From an uncultured Lachnospiraceae bacterium (GTDB lineage Bacteria > Bacillota > Clostridia > Lachnospirales > Lachnospiraceae), in assembly GCA_902493385.1 (NCBI GenBank), contig CABUPO010000008.1:1-64000 (forward strand): DNA of 64,000 bases. Direction: 5' to 3'. The notes below the pieces were generated by a model, which saw only the letters and a list, made by a program, of their open reading frames with translations, did not search any database and was not told the DNA's origin. A program made the translations under genes and the position numbers. Each line of letters opens with the position of its first letter. Positions within the stretch are counted from its first letter, which is position 1. Of this stretch, positions 52,728 through 62,178 are shown in pieces.

Positions 52728-54188
52728 ATGGTTTACAAATGCAGTATCTGTGGATATGTGTATGATGAGGAAAAAGAAAACAAGCCATTTTCCGAATTGA
52801 CAGAATGCCCTGTATGCAAACAGCCACCTGAGAAATTTGAAGCGGCAGAAACCGAAAAACCCTCAGACGTCCAGTCCGAATCTGAAAAAAAGCCCGCTTC
52901 CATAAGCGCCGCCGGTCTGGATTTAAGCTATCCGAAGGAAACCCAAAAAACAGACAGTGATTACCGGTACATGAAGGAAATCCACGAAATGGCTGTCACC
53001 GGAAAATCTGCGATTTCGGCAATGGGCACTCAGATGAAAATGCCAGACTGGGACGATGTACTTATTCTTGGCGCACAATTAAATCCAATGCCTTTGGATG
53101 AGCACGAAGACGTATCGCTGAAAACAGTAATCGGCAAACACGCACAAAAGCCTATGGCGCTTGATATGCCTGTCTATATTTCACATATGTCCTTCGGTGC
53201 GCTTTCCAAAGAAACAAAAATTGCGATGGCAAAAGGAAGCGCGGCAGCTGGTACTGCGATGTGCAGCGGCGAAGGCGGTATTCTTCCTGAAGAAAAGGCA
53301 GTGGCATATAAGTATATCTTTGAATATGTGCCGAATCTGTACAGCGTTACAGATGAAAATCTGAAAACCTCTGATGCAATTGAGATTAAAATCGGTCAGG
53401 GCACAAAACCTGGTATGGGCGGACACTTACCGGGCAGTAAGGTTACTCCGGAAATTGCCAAAATCCGAAACAAACCGCTTGGAGAGGACGTCATCAGCCC
53501 TTCCAGATTCCCCGGAGTTAATAGTGCACAAGATTTACGAAACCTGGTAAGCGAGCTGCGTATACGAAGCGAAGGAAGGCCTGTTGGAGTCAAAATTGCT
53601 GCCGGACATATTGAGAGAGATTTGGAATTCTGTGTCTATGCAAGGCCTGATTTTATTACTATAGACGGACGAGGCGGCGCAACAGCAGCATCTCCTGCTA
53701 TTATACGGGATTCCACCAGTGTTCCGACAATATATGCACTTTACCGTGCAAGAAAATATCTTGATTCCATTGGCGCAGATATTGATTTGGTCATCACAGG
53801 AGGCCTCAGGATATCTTCTGATTTTGCAAAAGCAATTGCTATGGGAGCAGACGCCGTAGCGGTTGCCTCGGCAGCTATGGTAGCGGCAGCCTGTCAGCAG
53901 TACCGTATCTGCGGTACCGGAATGTGTCCGGTAGGAGTAGCTTCACAGGACAAAAATCTGCGTGAAAGATTACATATTGATGCGGCGGCAAAGAGGGTAG
54001 AGAATTATCTTAAATGCTCTGCAGAGGAATTAAAAACATTTGCAAGAATTACCGGCAATGCAGATATTCATAATTTATCCGCAGACGACCTGTGCACAAT
54101 CAGCGAAGAAATATCAGACCATACAAATATTGCACATGCAGGCCAGGCATCCATGCCGCATGATAATGTCGGCACGACCGAACCTTAA
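52728..54188 (+). CDS. rubredoxin fused to FMN-binding glutamate-synthase-like oxidoreductase
   Basis: 486 residues. A rubredoxin domain at the N terminus (CSICGYVYDEE..CPVCKQPPEKF, residues 5-42), linker to ~75, then a glutamate synthase FMN domain (~110-470): PVYISHMSFGALSKE, GEGG, KIGQGTKPGMGGHLPG, VKIAAGHIE, and 3Fe-4S-type cysteines in CGTGMCPVGVASQ. No amidotransferase domain is present. RBS AAAGGAGG. Rubredoxin may feed electrons from an external donor; neighbour rubrerythrin suggests a peroxide or oxygen-linked role. Confidence 0.87.
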   Translation: MVYKCSICGYVYDEEKENKPFSELTECPVCKQPPEKFEAAETEKPSDVQSESEKKPASISAAGLDLSYPKETQKTDSDYRYMKEIHEMAVTGKSAISAMGTQMKMPDWDDVLILGAQLNPMPLDEHEDVSLKTVIGKHAQKPMALDMPVYISHMSFGALSKETKIAMAKGSAAAGTAMCSGEGGILPEEKAVAYKYIFEYVPNLYSVTDENLKTSDAIEIKIGQGTKPGMGGHLPGSKVTPEIAKIRNKPLGEDVISPSRFPGVNSAQDLRNLVSELRIRSEGRPVGVKIAAGHIERDLEFCVYARPDFITIDGRGGATAASPAIIRDSTSVPTIYALYRARKYLDSIGADIDLVITGGLRISSDFAKAIAMGADAVAVASAAMVAAACQQYRICGTGMCPVGVASQDKNLRERLHIDAAAKRVENYLKCSAEELKTFARITGNADIHNLSADDLCTISEEISDHTNIAHAGQASMPHDNVGTTEP

Positions 54189-54246
54189 GATGCGACCGAC
54201 GGTGTCAAAGCGTGCAATAAAATATTTTAAAGAAGGAGAAGAAAAC

Positions 54247-54789
54247 ATGAAAACAACAAAGTATGCAGGAACACAGACAGAAAAAAACCTACAGGAAGCA
54301 TTTGCAGGAGAATCACAGGCAAGGAATAAATATACCTATTTTGCATCAGTAGCTAAAAAAGAGGGCTATGAGCAGATTGCAGGGCTGTTTTTAAAAACAG
54401 CTGAAAATGAAAAAGAACACGCAAAAATGTGGTTTAAGGAATTAAACGGAATCGGCAGCACAGATGAAAATCTTGCTGCAGCTGCAGACGGCGAGAACTA
54501 TGAATGGACAGATATGTATGAAAACTTTGCCAGAACAGCAGATGCGGAAGGCTTTCCTGAACTTGCAGAGAAGTTCAGGCTTGTTGGCGCTATCGAAAAG
54601 CACCATGAAGAGAGATACCGCGCTTTGCTTAAAAACGTGGAAACAGCAGCTGTATTTGAAAAAAGCGAAGTGAAAGTATGGGAATGCCGCAACTGTGGGC
54701 ATATCATCATCGGAACAAAGGCGCCTGAGGTTTGCCCTGCCTGCAATCATCCTCAGAGTTATTTTGAAGTGCATGCAGAGAATTACTAA
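54247..54789 (+). CDS. rbr: rubrerythrin
   Basis: 180 residues; reduces hydrogen peroxide in anaerobes. The ferritin-like diiron domain holds EAFAGESQARNKY, ENEKEHAKMW and EKHHEERY; the C-terminal rubredoxin domain has CRNCGHI and CPACNHP. The start at 54247 has AAGGAG; longer readings overlap the previous gene. It probably shares the transcript of the preceding gene. Confidence 0.95.
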   Translation: MKTTKYAGTQTEKNLQEAFAGESQARNKYTYFASVAKKEGYEQIAGLFLKTAENEKEHAKMWFKELNGIGSTDENLAAAADGENYEWTDMYENFARTADAEGFPELAEKFRLVGAIEKHHEERYRALLKNVETAAVFEKSEVKVWECRNCGHIIIGTKAPEVCPACNHPQSYFEVHAENY

Positions 54790-54815
54790 TCAGTACTGTC
54801 TACATATACAGTCAT

Positions 54816-54837
54816 AGGGGCAATTAACCTTGCCCCT
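54816..54837 (+). terminator. terminator after rubrerythrin
   Basis: AGGGGCAA / TTGCCCCT stem with a T-rich tail; lies between convergent genes. Confidence 0.85.
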
Positions 54838-54843
54838 CTATTT

Positions 54844-55347
54844 TTACTGCAGCCATTTATCAAAAATATGCTTTATCTTTTTTTCATTGCCAAATCCGAG
54901 ATATAAATTACCCATTTCCGGATTGCCTGGTATTAATGTAAGCTCACCGTCAAAACCAACCACAAAAGCCGACACATCTTTGTATTCATATTTTTTTCCT
55001 TTTACATTTCCAGTACATTTATAATGGCATATATTAATATCGTTCTTAAAAATTATTTCGATATATCGGGAATTACCATTGCCCAGTATCTTAACATTAT
55101 TTAAGGTATCTGAACCTCCATCAATACTATCAATACCAGCATCCCTATCCTTAATGGCATCTATAACTTCTTTCACAAACGCCTTTGTCTCATCGCTGTC
55201 TATATTTTTTTGATAAAAATCATTATTGGCATATATATTTACTTCGGCTATGTTATTATAATTATATTTGAAATACATTCCTTCTTTATATCCACATGCT
55301 GTAAGCAGCATTGTAAGCATGACTGTTAATAAACAGATCCGCTTCAT
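54844..55347 (-). CDS. small lipoprotein, copy 2
   Basis: 167 residues; lipobox LLLTAC-GYKEG. Paralog of the 44257 lipoprotein throughout: NNIAEVNIYANNDFYQK, DETKAFVKEVIDAIKDRD, RYIEIIFKNDINICHY, LYLGFGNEKKIKHIFDKWL. RBS AAAGG. This copy has no flanking C/D repeats and an intact context. Function unknown. Confidence 0.75.
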   Translation of the reverse strand: MKRICLLTVMLTMLLTACGYKEGMYFKYNYNNIAEVNIYANNDFYQKNIDSDETKAFVKEVIDAIKDRDAGIDSIDGGSDTLNNVKILGNGNSRYIEIIFKNDINICHYKCTGNVKGKKYEYKDVSAFVVGFDGELTLIPGNPEMGNLYLGFGNEKKIKHIFDKWLQ

Positions 55348-55470
55348 TTTATCATTCCTTTCCCTTACTCGTTAAGATACCTATCATACACAACACTATC
55401 CAACCTATAAACATCAGGTTGTTCAACTACTCGCATAGCAAAACAGGGCATATGCCCTGACAATAAAATT

Positions 55471-55497
55471 GGAGGAACGGGCGTATGCCGTTCCTCC
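55471..55497 (-). terminator. terminator after the secreted GH43 operon
   Basis: GGAGGAACGG / CCGTTCCTCC with a 7-nt loop, T-rich leftward. Confidence 0.85.
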
Positions 55498-55510
55498 GCA
55501 GACTCTGCAA

Positions 55511-57637
55511 TTAATCATATATCTTATAGTAATCAAAATCTGCATAGCCGCCTGTCTGCTCCGTTGAATACATGAACAGATACGACCTTGCTCCCATAAA
55601 TACTGTCTCATGATTGTTGGTAATATTTAACCTTTTTCCAAGCTGTGTCCATGTAGCTCCGTTATCGGTGCTGTAATAAAAGTCAGCTTTATCTGCAATT
55701 GTAGTTGCAGTATACGAAAAATCGTATTCTATCTTTACACATATCTCATCAGATGTAAGCGGTTCGCTTACTCTCGCATTTTCAGTTACCGGAACTTTGT
55801 TATAATATCCGTCAGACTGCTCGTCAAACCTGCCTTCGCCCTGAATGATGTATTTTTTACCGTCTGAGCCGCACGTTACTCCGATAATTCCATATGAATC
55901 CTGAAAAGCGCATAATCCTGCATAGTCACCCGGATTAAGTCCCGACACATTAATTTTTGTTTCCGAAACACAGTGCGGTCCATAAGTTCTTTGGGTAAGG
56001 CTGTTCTTTGCGCCGTATACGTTAGCTGCAATCCTGCCGCTTCTGATTCTGTAATATCCCGGACGCTCGGTAACAGACCAGTTCTCAGGCTCAGGATTAT
56101 GACTCCACTGCCATACGAGTTTTAAAGGCTCTCCCTCATTATATGTGAAATCATCATCACCCCATATATAATTTTGCAAGCCGCTGTCTTTAAGATTAAT
56201 CCTTATAGAATCTTCAGACGTATTTGCATGAAATACTCCTTCCGAATCGTAAGTTCCCATCATTGGCCAGTCCTTATAATTAACTCCATTTTCATCGGTA
56301 TAATCCCAGTTAATCTGAACTACCGACGGACACCTTCCTACAGAACCGTGATCCTGAAACAGATATCCATACCATTCACCATATACAGTATCTATCATTC
56401 CGCCCTGTGCAAGACCCTGATTGTTATATCCGCCTGACGGACCGCTGTATATAACCTGTTCTTCCCATTCACCATTTTCAAGGTCATCTGTCCTGTAGCA
56501 TAATGCTGTCCTAAACCATCTTCCGTTAGGTGAACCTATAGCAATCAGATAGTAATAATCGCCTATATGATATGGATGCCACCCCTCAGTACCGCCATAC
56601 TCCGCTGACTGGATAATTCTTTTCGGCTGTCCAATACGTGTTGCGCGTCCTACTCCGTCTCCGTCATCATCAGGTATAAGCTCTACCTTAGACATATCAC
56701 AGTTGCCGTAATTGGCAAACATATACATTTCTCCATTTTCAAACAGTATGCCTGAGTCATGGAAGCTTGCATCAGACTTGTATCTGGTCCATTCACCGTG
56801 TTCAATGTCGTCTGTTGTAAAGAAAAAGCATCCCTCATCATGAGTATTAAAGCATACAACAAAATAATCCTCTTCCTCGTTATACGCAATTGATGCAGCC
56901 CATGCACCATGTGAATACATATCTTTTCCGTTATTCATATTGCCAAAATCATCATCGGCTATTATATCATAGACATAGCCGCATATCTGCCAGTGTACAA
57001 GGTCTGTAGATTTCATTACCGGAACTCCCGGACATAAAAACATCGTTGTGCTTACCATATAATATGTATCGCCTTTACGGGCTATATATGGGTCAGGTAC
57101 GTCAGAAAAAATCATAGGATAATTAACAACTGCAAGCTCGTCCTCAGGGATAGTATCAAGAGGCTGTAATGTAGGCGCTGCAGTCGGTCCTGCCTGCGTA
57201 TCGTCCAAAGCAGGGACAGGCGTGCCTGCCGGCTCAGCCGTCGCCTGCGATATTGGCGGCACAGGTGTGATATTACCTTTATTATCCCCGGCTGCTTTCT
57301 TCACTGTAATATTGCATGTCAGATTCTTTTTCTTTCCAGAACTATATTTCACGGTTGCCTTTACCTTTGCCTTTCCCACAGATACGCCTTTTATTACGAC
57401 TGATTTTTTACCTTTTTCAGATAGCTTTACAATCTTTTTACTGCTTGTTTTCCATGTTGTCTTCTTAATACCTTTGCCTTTAACCTTAATTTTGTATGAA
57501 CTGCCTTTTTCAACAGAAACTTTCTTTTTACTAAGCCTTACGGCATTTTTTGCTTCTACTGTAAAAGAATTCATGCCCAATAAGATAACAGAGCATATTA
57601 TAGCAGATGCCGCAGCTTTATTTACATAAGATTTCAT
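55511..57637 (-). CDS. secreted GH43-family glycosidase with Ig-like and C-terminal sandwich domains
   Basis: 708 residues. Signal peptide ~1-29, lysine-rich Ig-like domain (~32-115), Pro/Thr linker, GH43 catalytic domain from ~175 (FSDVPDPYIARKGDTYYMVS holds the base Asp; WAASIAYNEEEDYFVV; SFHDSGILFENGEMYMF; GGTEGWHPYHIGDYYYL), and a C-terminal beta-sandwich (~520-708) typical of beta-xylosidase/arabinofuranosidase subfamilies. RBS GGAGG. It starts 3 nt after the next GH43 gene ends. Likely surface-exposed debranching enzyme. Confidence 0.88.
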   Translation of the reverse strand: MKSYVNKAAASAIICSVILLGMNSFTVEAKNAVRLSKKKVSVEKGSSYKIKVKGKGIKKTTWKTSSKKIVKLSEKGKKSVVIKGVSVGKAKVKATVKYSSGKKKNLTCNITVKKAAGDNKGNITPVPPISQATAEPAGTPVPALDDTQAGPTAAPTLQPLDTIPEDELAVVNYPMIFSDVPDPYIARKGDTYYMVSTTMFLCPGVPVMKSTDLVHWQICGYVYDIIADDDFGNMNNGKDMYSHGAWAASIAYNEEEDYFVVCFNTHDEGCFFFTTDDIEHGEWTRYKSDASFHDSGILFENGEMYMFANYGNCDMSKVELIPDDDGDGVGRATRIGQPKRIIQSAEYGGTEGWHPYHIGDYYYLIAIGSPNGRWFRTALCYRTDDLENGEWEEQVIYSGPSGGYNNQGLAQGGMIDTVYGEWYGYLFQDHGSVGRCPSVVQINWDYTDENGVNYKDWPMMGTYDSEGVFHANTSEDSIRINLKDSGLQNYIWGDDDFTYNEGEPLKLVWQWSHNPEPENWSVTERPGYYRIRSGRIAANVYGAKNSLTQRTYGPHCVSETKINVSGLNPGDYAGLCAFQDSYGIIGVTCGSDGKKYIIQGEGRFDEQSDGYYNKVPVTENARVSEPLTSDEICVKIEYDFSYTATTIADKADFYYSTDNGATWTQLGKRLNITNNHETVFMGARSYLFMYSTEQTGGYADFDYYKIYD

Positions 57638-57640
57638 GCT

Positions 57641-59635
57641 TTACCTCCTTATTATTACGCTCTTTTTCTGCCCTTTTCCCTTAAGCAGCTTTGCGTATGC
57701 CTTATAACTTTCTTTCGGCACCTTTATAACAGCCTTTTTATATATTCCTTTAAAGCATGACGCTCCCGCTTTTTTGAGCTTTTTTGTTCTAATTACAATC
57801 TTTTTAAGCTTTTTACAGCCTGCAAACGCTCTCTTCTCAATTCCTGTTACGTCATAAGCTTTTCCGTCAATTGTAACCGACGCCGGAATAACAGCAGCGC
57901 TTATTTTCTTTGACGACGGTCCTGCAAATGAAACTGTTCCTCCGTTTTCATTCACAGCAATGATTTTATATGTATATTTTCCTACAGTACGTTTATCACC
58001 CGCTTTAACAGCAGGTTTACTGTCCGCTCCATAAAAAGTTCCGCCGGTTCCCGGCTGAGACTGAGGTATGGCAGTAACATTTGGATTACTGTCAGGTTTA
58101 TTTGTTGGAGCAGGCGTAGCAGGATTTACGCCGGTAAGACTGAATCTGAAATCATACAAGTCAGCTATTTCCTGATTATTATCTGACTGGAATATCATGT
58201 AGAGCGCATGCTTTCCGGTTACATCATCAAGTGACGGCAGAGCTATATGCGCGGTTGTTATCTCATCTGTTGAATCATCAGCATATACATCAATACTGCC
58301 TATCTCTTTTCCTCCGCTGCTTTCCCAGGGACTGTCTAACATGAGAATAATATGTCCGCTGTTTCCTTTACCGATATAGTCGAGTTCAAACTCCGTATCC
58401 TGCCAGTCTTCTTTATTAAAATTAAAATATTTATAGCCGATTACATTGCCGTTTTTATTGTTAAGAACCGGACTTCCATCGTATTCTTCATCATAAGTAG
58501 CTTTAATATATGATGAGCCTGTACGGTAACAAAGGATTCCTGCCGAATAATTCTTATATGGGTTAAGTCCGTTAATCTCAAGTCCTTCTGATGTAATTTC
58601 AGCTTCAGATATTATAACATCTCCGTTGTCATTGATATTGACGTCAACCCTTTCAGCAGTTCCCTGTCTGGAATACATATCATTGTTAATGCATCTGTGA
58701 TAAAAAATGAACCACTGTCCGTTAATTTCGCATAAGCTTCCATGTGTATTGGCAACCTGCATAGTTCCTATGGTTTTACCATTTTCATCTGTCTGCCTTG
58801 CCCTTGCATCAACAACCGTTCCGCCATATGTCCAGGGTCCAAGCGGGCCTTCACTGTATGCATAGGCGAGCGTAGCATTGCTTTCACCAAGCCCAAATTC
58901 ATTATTCATTGTTTTTCTGCTGTATATAAGAACATATCTTGTATATCCGTTATCCGTTATCTTTCTGATTGACGAGGCTTCAAAAAACCTGAACGGCCCT
59001 TCCTTATCTTCACTTCCATCAATACCTGTATCGGCCTCTGTAAGAACTTTACATCCTGATTTGACTGTACACATTGTCTCAGGGTCAAGCTCCGCCATAT
59101 TAGAGCTTTGAAATCCCCAGTATCCGTATACCCTTCCGTCGTCGTCCACGAATACCGCAGGGTCAAAACCAAGCGCTCCTTTTTTACTGCACACCTCAAA
59201 CGGTCCTACAGGGCTGTCTGATTTTGCTATTATTCCCATATTATTCTGGTCGTTCGGATAAAGATAATACGTTTTGCTTCCATCTTCATTGGAAACCACC
59301 GCAACATCAGGCGCAAAAAGCGTATCTCCATTATTTTCAAATATAACTCCGTCATAACGCCATGAAGTCAAATCATCGACAGGCGCCGACCATACTACAA
59401 GGTCGTCCCCGCAAAATGACGTCTTAAATATATCATGCGAACCATATACATATACCCTGTATTTCCCCGGATTGTCAGGGTCTTCAAATATATAAGGTTC
59501 GCCGTCCGGTATATGCTCCCATTGCGGCAGATACGGATTAAGCGCCCTGCCGGTCTCTTTGTTCAGAAAAAAACCTGCTGAACATATTAATATCAATACT
59601 AACAGACCCGTCATACATTTCACTCTTCCTTCCAT
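57641..59635 (-). CDS. secreted GH43 glycosidase with CBM6-like and leucine-rich-type C terminus
   Basis: 664 residues (657 if the ATG at 59614, which has closer GGAAGAG, is the start; the longer form supplies the charged n-region of the signal peptide). Catalytic domain ~30-340: EHIPDGEPYIF (base Asp), APDVAVVSNEDGSKTYYLY, FRFFEASSIRKI (acid Glu), ANTHGSLCEINGQWFIFYHR. A CBM6-like sandwich (~360-500) and a linker lead to a BspA/LRR_5-type tail (ISAAVIPASVTIDGKAYDV..KRAFAGCKKLKKIVI) for surface attachment. Paralog of 15535. Confidence 0.85.
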   Translation of the reverse strand: MEGRVKCMTGLLVLILICSAGFFLNKETGRALNPYLPQWEHIPDGEPYIFEDPDNPGKYRVYVYGSHDIFKTSFCGDDLVVWSAPVDDLTSWRYDGVIFENNGDTLFAPDVAVVSNEDGSKTYYLYPNDQNNMGIIAKSDSPVGPFEVCSKKGALGFDPAVFVDDDGRVYGYWGFQSSNMAELDPETMCTVKSGCKVLTEADTGIDGSEDKEGPFRFFEASSIRKITDNGYTRYVLIYSRKTMNNEFGLGESNATLAYAYSEGPLGPWTYGGTVVDARARQTDENGKTIGTMQVANTHGSLCEINGQWFIFYHRCINNDMYSRQGTAERVDVNINDNGDVIISEAEITSEGLEINGLNPYKNYSAGILCYRTGSSYIKATYDEEYDGSPVLNNKNGNVIGYKYFNFNKEDWQDTEFELDYIGKGNSGHIILMLDSPWESSGGKEIGSIDVYADDSTDEITTAHIALPSLDDVTGKHALYMIFQSDNNQEIADLYDFRFSLTGVNPATPAPTNKPDSNPNVTAIPQSQPGTGGTFYGADSKPAVKAGDKRTVGKYTYKIIAVNENGGTVSFAGPSSKKISAAVIPASVTIDGKAYDVTGIEKRAFAGCKKLKKIVIRTKKLKKAGASCFKGIYKKAVIKVPKESYKAYAKLLKGKGQKKSVIIRR

Positions 59636-59799
59636 AATTCTATACCATCTCCTTTTTCAATTGTTATTGACAAAAAAACCGTAAATGGTTTTAATATATT
59701 TTATAGTGTATATATTTTTTTAACAATGACTTATAATACGCGAATAATTAACGGATAATATTATTTCAATGTACTGATTATTAAGGAGGCTGATTGTTA

Positions 59800-60564
59800 A
59801 TGATTAATGTAATTCATGCCGGTTATAAATTTCCGGAAAATAAGGATTTTCATTATATTCCGGACGGCAAACAGTCTTACTGGTTTATTATAAACATGCT
59901 GACTCCGTTTGATATGCTTATTTCGGACAAATGGCAGCATTTCGACAAAAACTATATTATTATATTTCCCCCATACACCTCTGCAAAATACCGCGCATGT
60001 CCGGGTGATGCCGCCGAAAACAACTGGATTATGTTTGAAACAAATGAAAGCTTTATACTTAATTTTTCAATTCCGTTTGCCTTGCCTATACATACCGTCT
60101 ATCAGACGCAATTTGACTATGTATTTCACCTGATTTCCATAGAAAATTTCTGGGAAAATATATATAAGGCTCAATCAATGAATCATCTGTTTCATTTTTT
60201 ATTTGATAAAATATATGAAAGCTATTATTCATGCCATAAGAGACCTTCTACTAATATATTGAACCTCCGGCGTGAAATTGAAGCCAATCCAAACTATCCC
60301 TGGCGCATAGAATCAATGGCTGAAAGACTTAACTTAAGTTCGTCGCATTTTCAGCTTTTATACAAAAAAACCTTCGGGGTGCCATGCATGAAGGATGTAT
60401 ATCAGAAAAGAATTGACATGGCTAAAAACTATCTTGCACACAGCAGCTATTCTATTGCACAGATTGCCGACCTGTGCGGATATCAAAATACAGAGCACTT
60501 TTGCAGACAGTTTAAGCAGCTTGCGAAAGTTACCGCTTCAAAGTACAGAGACAGCCTTAAATAA
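59800..60564 (+). CDS. AraC-family transcription regulator
   Basis: 254 residues. An N-terminal cupin-like sensor (~1-130) and a C-terminal double helix-turn-helix (PWRIESMAERLNLSSSHFQLLYKKTFG, SIAQIADLCGYQNTEHFCRQFKQL). The ATG at 59800 has GGAGG at 10 nt; the TTG at 59794 is too close. It is divergent from the two secreted GH43 genes across ~160 bp, so it very probably controls them in response to a xylan-derived sugar. Confidence 0.88.
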   Translation: MINVIHAGYKFPENKDFHYIPDGKQSYWFIINMLTPFDMLISDKWQHFDKNYIIIFPPYTSAKYRACPGDAAENNWIMFETNESFILNFSIPFALPIHTVYQTQFDYVFHLISIENFWENIYKAQSMNHLFHFLFDKIYESYYSCHKRPSTNILNLRREIEANPNYPWRIESMAERLNLSSSHFQLLYKKTFGVPCMKDVYQKRIDMAKNYLAHSSYSIAQIADLCGYQNTEHFCRQFKQLAKVTASKYRDSLK

Positions 60565-60584
60565 CTCTGCATCCGACTTTCCTA

Positions 60585-60613
60585 TTGACTTTAACACGCT
60601 ATCTTGATAAGAT
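60585..60613 (+). promoter_or_regulatory. promoter of the ABC transporter operon
   Basis: TTGACT, 17-nt spacer, TAAGAT, ~45 nt before the start. Confidence 0.75.
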
Positions 60614-60658
60614 GTTACCGGAAAAAATTAAAAATTTATATTGGAGGGTAATAGTATT

Positions 60659-61456
60659 ATGAAAAGGTTATTTACAATAATGCTGGCGGCTGTAATGATG
60701 CTTTCTCTTACGGCATGCAGCAAAAGCGAACAGACTACAGGAGATACGGACACCGATATGGCTTATGTAAAGGACAAGGGCACTCTTGTCGTCGGAATTA
60801 CTGATTTTGAGCCAATGGATTATCAGGATGATAACAAGGAATGGATTGGTTTTGATGCAGATATGGCAAAAGCTTTTGCTGAAAGCCTTGGCGTTTCTGT
60901 AGAATTTGTTGAAATTGACTGGGACAACAAGGTTATGGAGCTTGACGGCAAAACAATCGACTGCGTATGGAATGGAATGACTCTTAACGATGAAGTAACA
61001 AGCGCAATGGAATGTTCAGAGCCATACTGCAACAACGCTCAGATAGTTATAGTTCCTTCTGATAAAGCAGAGCAGTATCAGGACGTTGACAGCCTTAAGG
61101 ATTTGACGTTTGCAGTTGAAGCCGGAAGCGCCGGTGAAGATGAGGTAAGCGCGCTCGGTCTTAACTATACTCCTGTAAAGACACAGGCTGACGCACTTAC
61201 AGAGGTTAAGGCAGGCACCTCCGACGCCGCAGTTATAGATTCGTTAATGGCTGCAGCAATGGTTGGCGAGGGAACAGGCTATGCAGATTTGTCATACACA
61301 GTAGGGCTCAACAGCGAAGAATACGGAGTAGGTTTCCGTAAAGGCTCAGACCTTGCAGCTGCACTGAACGATTTCTTTGATAAGAGCCGCGAAGACGGAA
61401 GCATGCTTGAATGCGCTGAGAAATATGGCGTACAGGCTTCATTAATTACTGAGTAA
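60659..61456 (+). CDS. amino-acid ABC transporter substrate-binding lipoprotein
   Basis: 265 residues; lipobox LSLTAC-SKSEQ, then a type II binding fold: TLVVGITDFEPMDYQDD, GFDADMAKAFAESLGV, DCVWNGMTLNDE, VEAGSAGEDEVSAL. Polar amino-acid family (Gln/Cys/His type); the ligand cannot be named. The ATG at 60659 has GGAGGG. Heads a three-gene operon. Confidence 0.92.
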   Translation: MKRLFTIMLAAVMMLSLTACSKSEQTTGDTDTDMAYVKDKGTLVVGITDFEPMDYQDDNKEWIGFDADMAKAFAESLGVSVEFVEIDWDNKVMELDGKTIDCVWNGMTLNDEVTSAMECSEPYCNNAQIVIVPSDKAEQYQDVDSLKDLTFAVEAGSAGEDEVSALGLNYTPVKTQADALTEVKAGTSDAAVIDSLMAAAMVGEGTGYADLSYTVGLNSEEYGVGFRKGSDLAAALNDFFDKSREDGSMLECAEKYGVQASLITE

Positions 61457-61476
61457 ATAATTAACAGGATAACGCA

Positions 61477-62163
61477 ATGGATTTAATTATAGAACAGATG
61501 CCTATAGTTATACACTCGCTTAACATAGGCTTCTTACAAACATTAAAACTCTTTTTTGTAACGCTTATCGGGGCGTTTCCTTTAGGACTTATAGTTGCCT
61601 TTGGTTCAATGTCCCGGTTTGCGCCGTTAAGATGGTTTTCGAGACTTGTAGTATGGATTATCAGAGGAACGCCTCTTATGCTCCAGATGTTAATTATATA
61701 TTATTTTCCGGGTCTTGTATTCCACAATAATATATGGGGAAGCGGTGAAGCAGGTCGCTTTATCGCTGCCTCTGTTTCATTTATAATTAATTATTCCTGC
61801 TATTTTTCAGAGATATATCGCGGCGGAATACAGGGAGTTCCTATCGGTCAGGAAGAGGCCGGTCTCGTGCTTGGCATGACCAAAAGCCAGATTTTTTTCA
61901 AAATAACTCTGCTTCAGATGATTAAACGTATAGTACCGCCAATTTCTAATGAAATTATTACTCTTGTAAAGGATACTTCCCTTGCGCGCATTATTGCGCT
62001 GCAGGAGATTATATGGGCAGGACAGGCGTTTATGAAAGGCTCGCAGGGAATATCCGGAGCGATATGGCCTTTGTTCTTTACCGCAGTATACTATCTTGCA
62101 TTTAGTGGAATACTTACCATTTTATTAGGAAAGTTAGAAAAGAAGCTTACTTATTTCAGATAG
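61477..62163 (+). CDS. amino-acid ABC transporter permease
   Basis: 228 residues, about five membrane helices. GFLQTLKLFFVTLIGAFPLG at the N terminus, RGTPLMLQMLIIYY, and the EAA loop QEEAGLVLGMTKSQIFFKITLLQ that contacts the ATPase. Starts 20 nt after the binding protein and 15 nt before the ATPase gene. Confidence 0.93.
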   Translation: MDLIIEQMPIVIHSLNIGFLQTLKLFFVTLIGAFPLGLIVAFGSMSRFAPLRWFSRLVVWIIRGTPLMLQMLIIYYFPGLVFHNNIWGSGEAGRFIAASVSFIINYSCYFSEIYRGGIQGVPIGQEEAGLVLGMTKSQIFFKITLLQMIKRIVPPISNEIITLVKDTSLARIIALQEIIWAGQAFMKGSQGISGAIWPLFFTAVYYLAFSGILTILLGKLEKKLTYFR

Positions 62164-62178
62164 AAGGAGCATTTACAT

